From Streptomyces anulatus (lineage in GTDB: Bacteria > Actinomycetota > Actinomycetes > Streptomycetales > Streptomycetaceae), in NCBI RefSeq assembly GCF_000721175.1, contig NZ_JOEZ01000013.1:62001-126000 (forward strand): a stretch of 64,000 nt of DNA, read 5' to 3'. A program made the position numbers and the translations under genes. A model generated the notes under the pieces. That model saw only the letters and a program-made list of their open reading frames with translations, made no database searches and was not told the DNA's origin. Below, in pieces: positions 57,311 through 64,000 of the stretch (position 1 is the stretch's first letter; each line of letters starts with the position of its first letter).

Positions 57311-57874
57311 GTGTCCGAACTCGGCAAGGCCTCTTCCCCGACCGCTCGGCAGTCACCGCGGTACGTACGGGACTCCCACTGCGGCACGTGCGGAGCCCCG
57401 TACACCGCGCTCCCGTCCACCGACGCGTGGCCCCGCACCTGCACGCACTGCGGAACCACCGCCTACCGCAACCCGCTCCCCGTCGCGGTGGCCCTGCTCC
57501 CCGTCGTCGGCCCGCGTACCACCGGGCTCGTCGTCATCACCCGCACCATCGAGCCGCGGAAGGGCGGCGTGGCCCTGCCCGGCGGGTTCATCGACCACGC
57601 CGAGGAATGGCGACACGCGGTCGTGCGCGAGCTGCGCGAGGAGACCGGCATCGAGGCCGCCGAACAGGACGTCCGCCTCGCCGACACGCTCAGCGACACC
57701 GACGGCCACCTCCTGGTCTTCGGCCTCCTCCCGGCACGCCCCCTCGCGAGCCTCCCGCCTTCGGTCCCGACCGACGAGACGAGCGGTTACGAGATCCTGT
57801 ACGCGCCCAGGCCGCTCGCCTTCCCTCTCCACACGGAAGCCGCCAACGCCTGGTTCGCCGGACACCACAGCTGA
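57311..57874 (+). CDS. NUDIX hydrolase with N-terminal zinc ribbon
   Basis: 187-residue phosphohydrolase. The N-terminal CGTCGAPYTA and CTHCGTTAYRNP form a zinc ribbon like that of NADH pyrophosphatases, and the Nudix box GGFIDHAEEWRHAVVRELRE plus ETGIEA is complete. The substrate is probably a nucleoside diphosphate derivative but is not determined. GTG at 57311 lies 6 nt after TACAGT (57299-57304), suggesting a leaderless mRNA. It is divergent from the dipeptidase gene. Confidence 0.87.
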   Translation: MSELGKASSPTARQSPRYVRDSHCGTCGAPYTALPSTDAWPRTCTHCGTTAYRNPLPVAVALLPVVGPRTTGLVVITRTIEPRKGGVALPGGFIDHAEEWRHAVVRELREETGIEAAEQDVRLADTLSDTDGHLLVFGLLPARPLASLPPSVPTDETSGYEILYAPRPLAFPLHTEAANAWFAGHHS

Positions 57875-57959
57875 GGCCGCCCCGGCCGGGGCGCGTGGGC
57901 CGAGACCGCCGGGGCTGCCGGCGTCCGGGTCGGAGGCGCTGGGGGACCGGCGCCGGCTC

Positions 57960-58124
57960 AGAGCCTGTCGGGTGACCTCTGATCGGGCGGACACGCCCTG
58001 GCTCGCACGCTTCCGGTGTTGCCGAAATGCCCTGGTAGCTCCGCTACGAGGACATCTCGGCGCCTTGGAACCGTACGCACCGAAGCGCGTCCGCTTTCCG
58101 GTCGAAGGCCACCCGACAGGCTCT
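57960..58124. repeat. 165-bp palindromic MITE-like element A
   Basis: A perfect 15-bp terminal inverted repeat (AGAGCCTGTCGGGTG at 57960-57974 with 58110-58124) bounds a near-palindromic core centred on GTAGCTCCGCTAC. No coding capacity. Its right end touches the stop codon of the GH31 gene. Elements B and C at 62.7-63.0 kb have the same size and centre type. Confidence 0.75.
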
Positions 58125-60487
58125 CAGCCCGGGGACGCCACCCCCCGCACCCGCACCGGACAGTCGACCCCGCCCTCCGCGCCGTCCCGCTCCACCACCA
58201 CGCGGTCGCCCTCCCAACGCGTCACATACCGCTCGACCTCCGCCTCCGCCCACCCGTCGCCCGGGTCCCGCACCACCAGCCCGCCGCCGGTACGTCCCGG
58301 CGCGGGCGCCCACACCTCCAGCTCCGGCCCGCCGTCCGCACCCCGCACCGGAATCACCGCGCCCGCCCGCGCCAGCACCGGCACCCGCGACAGGGGAGCG
58401 TCGACCAGGACCTGGCCCGGACCCTCGTACGCCCGCCCGGTCACCGTGTCGTACCACCGGCCCCGGGGCAGCCGCACCGCCCGCCGCCGCGCCCCGGGCT
58501 CCAGCACCGGAGCCACCAGCAGCGCGTCGCCCAGCAGGAACGCGTCCTCGCACTCCCGCAGCGCCCGGTCGCCCGGCGCACCCCACCACGCCGGCCGCGC
58601 ATAGGGCGCACCCGTCAGCCGCGCCACGTGCGACAGCGTCACGAAGTACGGGTGCAGCCGCTCCCGCTCCTCCAGCGCGGCCCGCGCGTGCTCCAGCACC
58701 TCCGGCCCGAACTCCCACGGCTCCCGCCGCCCCGCGTCGATCGCCGAATGGGTCCGGAACAACGGCAGGTACGCGCCCAGCTGGAACCACCGCAGATACA
58801 GCTCCGGCGACGGAGACCCGTCGAACCCGCCCACATCCGGACCCGAATACGGCACCCCGCACAGACCGAGCCCCACCACCAGCGACAGCGAGGCCCGCAG
58901 CCCCGGCCACCCGCTCGTCACATCACCGGACCAGGTGCCCCCGTACCTCTGCATCCCCGCCCAGCCCGACCGCGAGAACAGGAACGGCCGCTCCTCCGGA
59001 CGGAACCGGAGCAGCCCTTCATAACCCGCCCGTGCCATCGCCAGGGCGTACACGTTGTGCGCCTCGCGATGATCGCCACCGGCGCCCTCCAGGACATGCC
59101 GGGCCGAGCGCGGCAGCGAAGGATCCCCGAACGCCGCGAAGGACACCGGCTCGTTCATGTCGTGCCAGACCCCCGAGAAGCCCTGCGCAAGCCGCTCCTC
59201 GTACAGAGATCCCCACCAATCCCGCACAAGCGGATCGGTGAAGTCCGGATAGACGCAGGCCCCCGGCCACACCTCCCCGACCACCACCCGCCCTCGCGCG
59301 TCCCGGACGTACGCCCCACGCTCACCGACCGCCCGGCCCCCGTCGAACACCGCGCCGCCCGGCTCCGCCTTCACCGCCGGATCCACGATCGACACCAGCC
59401 GCACCCCGTCCTCGCGCAGCTCCTTCGCCAGCGCGGCCAACGCGGGGAACCGCGCCCGGTCCACCGTGAACACCCGGTGCGCGTCGTAGTGGTCGATGTC
59501 CAGATGCAGGACGGACAGCGGAAGCCCCCGCTCCCGGTACCCGTCGACGACCCGCCGCACCTCCCGCTCACCGCCGAACCCCCACCGGGCGTGCTGCGGC
59601 CCCAGCGCCCAGGACGGCGGCAGCGCCGGCGCACCCGTCAGCGCCGTCCACCCCTGGAGCACCCGGGCCGGCGTCCCCGCCACCACCCAGCAGCGCAGCG
59701 GCCCGCCCTCCATCCGAACCTCGCAGGTGCCCGGCCGGTCATGCCCCGAACCGGCGCCCTCCTCGCCCTCCCGCAGCACCACCCGCCCCGCCCAGCTGTT
59801 GTCGTGGAACACCAGATGCGACCCTGCGTCCGAAACCACCACCTGCACCGGCATCGTCAGATACAGCGGATCGTCCCCAGGCCCGAACCGCCCGCCGGGA
59901 TCGGTGTTCCACAGCCCGTACACCCCGTCCCGCAACCGGGGCCCGCCCGCCCGGCCGCCCAGACCGAAGAACCGCGCGTCCGCCGGTACCTCCGAGCGCT
60001 GCACCCACCGCACCGGGCCCCCGCCCGCCGGCTCCCACCAGCGCGGCGGCAGCTCACGCCGCAACAGCAACCCGCCCGGCGTCCGCAGCTCCACCGCCCC
60101 GGTCCGCGACACCACCACCGTCAGCCGCTCCGAGACCACCTGCCAGCCGCCGTCCTTGTCCGGCTCCAGCACCGCCCGCGGATCCGGCGCGGGAGCCTCA
60201 CCCGCCACCGCGTACGACGGCAGCGGTTCCGCCCCGTCCCACGCCCAGAACACCGCACCGCCCACCGACACACGGATACGCAGCTCCGAACGGGCGAACC
60301 GCACCACGCCCCCGCCAGGACCCGGCTCCGCTCCCGTCAGCGCGCCGGGCACCCGGGCCCGCTCCGCCCCGCGCCCCGGCAGCGCCGCCGCATCCGCGGA
60401 CCGGCGCCGCCACGCCGAACGCACCATGCGCAGCCCTCGCACCGAACCGACCAACCTCACCCGACGCACCAGGTCACGACCGTCCAT
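58124..60487 (-). CDS. GH31 alpha-glycosidase
   Basis: 787-residue glycoside hydrolase family 31 (alpha-glucosidase or alpha-xylosidase type). N-terminal beta-sandwich to about 250, then the barrel: LSVLHLDIDHYDAHRVFTVD, the nucleophile motif SGVWHDMNEPVSF near residue 440, acid/base GTWSGDVTSGW near 520 and LPLFRTHSAIDAGRREPWEF. There is no signal peptide, so it is likely intracellular. ATG at 60487 was chosen over a start three codons upstream; neither has a strong ribosome site. The stop lies against palindromic element A. Confidence 0.9.
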   Translation of the reverse strand: MDGRDLVRRVRLVGSVRGLRMVRSAWRRRSADAAALPGRGAERARVPGALTGAEPGPGGGVVRFARSELRIRVSVGGAVFWAWDGAEPLPSYAVAGEAPAPDPRAVLEPDKDGGWQVVSERLTVVVSRTGAVELRTPGGLLLRRELPPRWWEPAGGGPVRWVQRSEVPADARFFGLGGRAGGPRLRDGVYGLWNTDPGGRFGPGDDPLYLTMPVQVVVSDAGSHLVFHDNSWAGRVVLREGEEGAGSGHDRPGTCEVRMEGGPLRCWVVAGTPARVLQGWTALTGAPALPPSWALGPQHARWGFGGEREVRRVVDGYRERGLPLSVLHLDIDHYDAHRVFTVDRARFPALAALAKELREDGVRLVSIVDPAVKAEPGGAVFDGGRAVGERGAYVRDARGRVVVGEVWPGACVYPDFTDPLVRDWWGSLYEERLAQGFSGVWHDMNEPVSFAAFGDPSLPRSARHVLEGAGGDHREAHNVYALAMARAGYEGLLRFRPEERPFLFSRSGWAGMQRYGGTWSGDVTSGWPGLRASLSLVVGLGLCGVPYSGPDVGGFDGSPSPELYLRWFQLGAYLPLFRTHSAIDAGRREPWEFGPEVLEHARAALEERERLHPYFVTLSHVARLTGAPYARPAWWGAPGDRALRECEDAFLLGDALLVAPVLEPGARRRAVRLPRGRWYDTVTGRAYEGPGQVLVDAPLSRVPVLARAGAVIPVRGADGGPELEVWAPAPGRTGGGLVVRDPGDGWAEAEVERYVTRWEGDRVVVERDGAEGGVDCPVRVRGVASPG

Positions 60488-60705
60488 GGCGCACACCCTG
60501 CCACCCGCCCGACCGGCAAAACCTTCCGTTCAACTCCCGTTCACCCATGCCGGCCCGGAAGGGACGGAACCCCTCATGGAGGGGCCACCCTGGTGCCGAC
60601 GACGATCACATGGCATCGTCCGTGTCAGCCGCTCACGCGCACACCCCGGCCCGTGCGCGTCGACACGCCCACCCCGCGTACCCGTACAGCCAGGGAGCAG
60701 CCCTC

Positions 60706-62688
60706 ATGACCGCAGCCACGCCCGACGACGCCCCGCTCTGGCAGCCCGGCCCCGACCGCATCGAGGCCGCGGCCGTCACCCGCTTCCAGAACTGGGCCGC
60801 GACCCGGTACGGCGCCCCGGCCGACGGCGGGTACGCGGCCCTGCACCGCTGGTCCGTCGACGAGCTCGACACCTTCTGGCGCGCCGTCGCCGAATGGTTC
60901 GGCATCCGCTTCTCCACGCCGTACGAGAGCGCCCTCGGCGACCGCGCCATGCCGGGCGCCACCTGGTTCCCCGGCGCCACCCTCAACTACGCCGAACACG
61001 CCCTGCGCACCGCCGAGGACCCGTCACGCGCGGACACCCCCGCCCTGCTGTACGTCGACGAGACCCACACGCAGCTCCCCGTCAGCTGGGCCGAACTCCG
61101 CCGCCAGGTCGGCGCGCTCGCCGCCGAACTCCGTGCCCTGGGCGTCACCCCCGGCGACCGCGTCAGCGGCTACGTCCCCAACATCCCGCAGGCCGTCGTC
61201 GCCTTCCTCGCCACCGCCGCGGTCGGCGGAGTCTGGACCTCCTGCGCCCCCGACTTCGGCGCCCGCAGCGTCCTCGACCGGTTCCAGCAGATCGAACCCG
61301 TCGTCCTGTTCACCGTCGACGGCTACCGCTACGGCGGCAAGGAGCACGACCGCACCGAGACCGTCGCCGAGCTCCGCCGCGAACTGCCCACCCTGCGCGC
61401 CGTCGTCCACATCCCGCTGCTCGGCACCGACGCCCCCGAAGGCGCGCTCGCCTGGGCCGCCCTCACCTCCGCCGACACCGAGCCGGTCTTCGAGCAGGTC
61501 CCCTTCGAGCACCCGCTCTGGGTCCTCTACTCCTCCGGCACCACCGGCCTGCCCAAGGCCATCGTCCAGTCCCAGGGCGGCATCCTGCTCGAACACTTCA
61601 AGCAGATCGGCCTGCACTGCGACCTCGGACCCGAGGACCGCTTCTTCTGGTACACCTCCACCGGCTGGATGATGTGGAACTTCCTCGTCTCCGGCCTCCT
61701 CACCGGCACCACCGTCGTCCTCTACGACGGCAGCCCCGGCCACCCGGACGTCAGCGCCCAGTGGCGGGTCGCCGAACAGACCGGCGCCACGCTCTTCGGC
61801 ACCTCCGCCGCGTACGTCATGGCCTGCCGAAAGGCCGACATCCACCCCGGCCGCGACTTCGACCTCTCCCGCGTCCAGTGCGTCGCCACCACCGGCTCCC
61901 CGCTCCCGCCCGACGGCTTCCGCTGGCTCCACGACGAGGTCGCCGAAGACCTCTGGATCGCCTCTGTCAGCGGCGGCACCGACGTCTGCAGCTGCTTCGC
62001 CGGAGCCGTACCCACCCTCCCGGTCCACATCGGCGAACTCCAGGCGCCCTGCCTGGGCACCGATCTCCAGTCCTGGGACCCGTCGGGCAAACCCCTCATC
62101 GGCGAGGTCGGCGAGCTGGTCGTCACCAACCCCCTGCCCTCCATGCCGGTCCGCTTCTGGAACGACCCCGACGGCAGCCGCTACCACGACAGCTACTTCG
62201 ACATGTACCCCGGCGTCTGGCGGCACGGCGACTGGATCACCATCACCGACCACGGCTCGGTGATCATCCACGGCCGCTCCGACTCCACCCTGAACCGCCA
62301 GGGCGTCCGCATGGGCTCCGCCGACATCTACGAGGCCGTCGAGCGGCTCCCCGAGATCCGCGAATCCCTCGTCATCGGCCTCGAAGAACCCGACGGCGGC
62401 TACTGGATGCCGCTCTTCGTCCACCTCGCCGAAGGCGCCACCCTCGACGACGACCTGCGCGCCGCGATCAAGCAGACCATCCGGGAGAACCTCTCCCCGC
62501 GCCACGTACCGGACGAGGTCATCGAGGTCCCCGGCATCCCGCACACCCTCACCGGAAAGCGCATCGAGGTGCCGGTCAAGCGCCTGCTCCAGGGAACCGA
62601 CATGGCCAAGGCGGTCAACCCGGGCTCCGTCGACAACCTCGACCTCCTCCGCTTCTACGCCGAACTGGCCGAGAGCCGCCGCAGCTAG
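60706..62688 (+). CDS. Acetoacetyl-CoA synthetase
   Basis: 660-residue ANL-superfamily ligase that forms acetoacetyl-CoA from acetoacetate, ATP and CoA. The N-terminal WQPGPDRIEAAAVTRFQNWA and NYAEHALR are typical of AACS/acetyl-CoA synthetase. The P-loop-like VLYSSGTTGLPKAIVQSQGG is near residue 275, WYTSTGWMMWN and the hinge HGRSDSTLNRQGVRMGSADI follow, and the catalytic Lys is in PHTLTGKRIEVPVKRLL. ATG at 60706 follows CAGGGAGCAG. It stands alone, and palindromic elements follow its stop at once. Confidence 0.92.
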   Translation: MTAATPDDAPLWQPGPDRIEAAAVTRFQNWAATRYGAPADGGYAALHRWSVDELDTFWRAVAEWFGIRFSTPYESALGDRAMPGATWFPGATLNYAEHALRTAEDPSRADTPALLYVDETHTQLPVSWAELRRQVGALAAELRALGVTPGDRVSGYVPNIPQAVVAFLATAAVGGVWTSCAPDFGARSVLDRFQQIEPVVLFTVDGYRYGGKEHDRTETVAELRRELPTLRAVVHIPLLGTDAPEGALAWAALTSADTEPVFEQVPFEHPLWVLYSSGTTGLPKAIVQSQGGILLEHFKQIGLHCDLGPEDRFFWYTSTGWMMWNFLVSGLLTGTTVVLYDGSPGHPDVSAQWRVAEQTGATLFGTSAAYVMACRKADIHPGRDFDLSRVQCVATTGSPLPPDGFRWLHDEVAEDLWIASVSGGTDVCSCFAGAVPTLPVHIGELQAPCLGTDLQSWDPSGKPLIGEVGELVVTNPLPSMPVRFWNDPDGSRYHDSYFDMYPGVWRHGDWITITDHGSVIIHGRSDSTLNRQGVRMGSADIYEAVERLPEIRESLVIGLEEPDGGYWMPLFVHLAEGATLDDDLRAAIKQTIRENLSPRHVPDEVIEVPGIPHTLTGKRIEVPVKRLLQGTDMAKAVNPGSVDNLDLLRFYAELAESRRS

Positions 62689-62859
62689 GGCGTGTTCCGA
62701 AAAGTCCCGCCTGCTCGGCGACGCCTGGCACGCACGCTCGCCGCGTTTGTCGGGATCGCCCCGGTACATCCGGTATCGGGGCGACCCTCCGTCTTGCGAT
62801 CGCACGCACCAGACGCCGCCGAGCCCGCCCTCCGGGCGCGCTACTTTCGAAACACGCCC
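62688..62859. repeat. 172-bp palindromic MITE-like element B
   Basis: Imperfect terminal inverted repeats (GGGCGTGTTCCGAAAAGT at the left, ACTTTCGAAACACGCCC at 62843-62859) bound a near-palindrome centred on GGTACATCCGGTATC. The left end overlaps the last base of the AACS stop codon. It abuts element C. Confidence 0.75.
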
Positions 62860-63028
62860 GAGTGCCGTGGCAGGCGACGTTCGCCCCGTCGCGACGCCCG
62901 GCACGCACGCTTGCCGCACCGGCCGGAATCCCGAGTACGTCCAGTACGAGGGCTTCCGGCCGGCACACCGGGAGCACGCACCGGACGCCACTCCTTTACG
63001 GGCAGACGTTGCCTGCCACGGCACTCGG
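62858..63028. repeat. 171-bp palindromic MITE-like element C
   Basis: A perfect 18-bp terminal inverted repeat (CCGAGTGCCGTGGCAGGC at 62858-62875 with 63011-63028) bounds a core centred on GAGTACGTCCAGTACGAG. It shares CGACGCC-GGCACGCACGCT with element B at equivalent positions. It shares two bases with element B and ends 62 bp before the next gene. Confidence 0.75.
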
Positions 63029-63090
63029 CCGCCTGTCAGTCCCCCTGATTACGCTGAGTGAGCAAGGATTCACCGCGCACAGGGGGACAC

Positions 63091-64000
63091 ATGGCGCAGA
63101 CCGGCAACACCCAGCACGGCTCCACCCACCACACGAAGCCCGGCACCCGACCCGGGGCCACCATGCGCCGCACGTTGCGCCGCGAAGCACCCAGCACCAT
63201 CGGCCTGCTGGTCGACGCACAGGACTTCGCGGCCATGCGGCGCTACCGCACCTTCGCCTTCGACGACCACACCGTCTATCTCCAGCAGGTCGAGAGCCTG
63301 CTCAAAGCGCTCGCTGCCCAGGGCGTGCACACCACCGTCGCGCTCTTCGATCCGGATGACTACGCGGAGTTCTGCGCCGAATCGGGCCTCGACGCCGACA
63401 CCGGCGCGAGCCGCAGCCGCTTCACCGCTGAGATCGCCGCCGCCGGAGCCACGGTCGCCTACACCGGCCAACGCCTGAGCGAGCTCATCCCCGTCCTCGT
63501 CTCCCGCGCGGTCCGCCAGGCCACCTGGGAGTACGCCACCCTCCTCCTCGCCGACCTCGGCACCTGCGCCGACTGCGGCCAGGACATCGGACGCGCGGCC
63601 TTCGACCGCGCCTCGCACCTCCTCATGCGCCTGCTGGAAACGGCGGGACCGGGCACCCACCACCTGGTGTGCAGCACACCGACGGAGAACGACCAGCTCC
63701 TGGCCGCGCTCCACACCCACCGCGACACCACAGGACCGGCCCGGCTCGACAGCGCGGAGGGCGCGGAGTTCGCCACCGTCCTCGCGGTGGCCATCGCCCT
63801 GGAATCCCGCGGGGGAGTAGTCGTGCGCACCAGCGCCCCCGACAGCCCGGACCGCGTCCACGGCTGGCGTCTGGCCCACGGCGCCCTCGCCCCGCTCACC
63901 GCCGGCGAGGTCTTCAACGCCTACTGCACCGACGCGGACACCGGAGAGCCCGTCTCCCCGGAATCCGGCGTGGAGTACTGCGCGGGATTCGACATCGGAG
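63091..64000 (+). CDS. Hypothetical protein, cut by the right edge
   Basis: ATG at 63091 behind AGGGGGA opens a frame to the end of the window (more than 300 residues). After a polar His/Thr-rich start comes STIGLLVDAQDFAAMRRYRT, later TVALFDPDDYAEFCAESGLD, a paired-Cys segment LGTCADCGQDIG and an acidic C-terminal region (VFNAYCTDADTGEPVSPESG). I do not recognise a family. The frame has consistent high third-position GC, so it is coding. The 3' end is outside the window. Confidence 0.7.
   Translation, partial: MAQTGNTQHGSTHHTKPGTRPGATMRRTLRREAPSTIGLLVDAQDFAAMRRYRTFAFDDHTVYLQQVESLLKALAAQGVHTTVALFDPDDYAEFCAESGLDADTGASRSRFTAEIAAAGATVAYTGQRLSELIPVLVSRAVRQATWEYATLLLADLGTCADCGQDIGRAAFDRASHLLMRLLETAGPGTHHLVCSTPTENDQLLAALHTHRDTTGPARLDSAEGAEFATVLAVAIALESRGGVVVRTSAPDSPDRVHGWRLAHGALAPLTAGEVFNAYCTDADTGEPVSPESGVEYCAGFDIG

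Noticed and set aside
59496..63359. Plus-strand open frame of 1287 codons across the GH31 and AACS genes
   Set aside because: Pro/Arg-rich, antisense to GH31 and out of frame with AACS, both of which have clear motifs.

Overview
The window is high-GC (about 72 %) actinobacterial chromosome and reads as Streptomyces. The evidence is the GTG/TTG and leaderless starts, rbpA with a sigma-R promoter, a conservon (cvnABCD), two family-18 chitinases with the classic 12-bp chitinase direct repeats, and a rib-his gene order that matches the S. coelicolor core chromosome as I remember it. I saw no rRNA, tRNA, CRISPR array, intact transposase or prophage.

Layout. 1-8.2 kb: the 5' part of a secreted GH18 chitinase (reverse), then an FMN riboswitch driving ribD-ribE-ribM-ribBA-ribH, followed by hisE-hisG and a PH-domain membrane protein. 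8.4-12.9 kb: a TPR/AAA+ ATPase, a small P-loop kinase and a Tat-type secreted C39-like peptidase. 12.9-18.7 kb: a decayed accessory patch holding a frameshifted SUKH (SMI1/KNR4) gene, a membrane PAS-PAS-SpoIIE phosphatase, a GC-rich minisatellite, a small PAS protein whose C-terminus copies the tail of the C39 protein, and a frameshifted Methyltransf_19 gene. 18.7-32.2 kb: housekeeping genes, namely a short membrane protein, a second chitinase, acyl-CoA dehydrogenase, Lrp/AsnC regulator, amidohydrolase, polyprenol-phosphate-mannose synthase, FxsA, RbpA, an MFS permease, GDPD, and a YczE membrane protein divergent from a MocR regulator. 32.3-41 kb: a TraB/FtsK-like ATPase whose P-loop lacks the lysine, ankyrin and HEAT proteins, a DUF4240 protein, and a fused 5-oxoprolinase/hydantoinase.

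41.0-48.5 kb holds the most interesting locus. It is a tightly coupled operon for a kleisin-like protein, a 44-residue peptide, a tandem winged-helix (KITE-like) protein and a 1592-residue SMC-like ATPase. The architecture is that of MukFEB or Wadjet JetABC, but there is no JetD/MksG nuclease nearby and the ATPase has an atypical Walker B (Asp-Asn-Pro). It may be a distinct actinobacterial SMC complex.

48.5-64 kb: a membrane protein, the cvnABCD signalling operon, a thiolase/DUF35 pair behind a perfect operator-like palindrome, an Mpo1-like protein, a VanX-like dipeptidase, a NUDIX hydrolase, a GH31 glycosidase, acetoacetyl-CoA synthetase and the start of an unknown gene. Three long palindromic elements of 165-172 bp sit against stop codons at 57.96 and 62.7-63.0 kb and look like a MITE family.

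Sequence statements were read by eye. Family names come from motif recognition and no database search was run.
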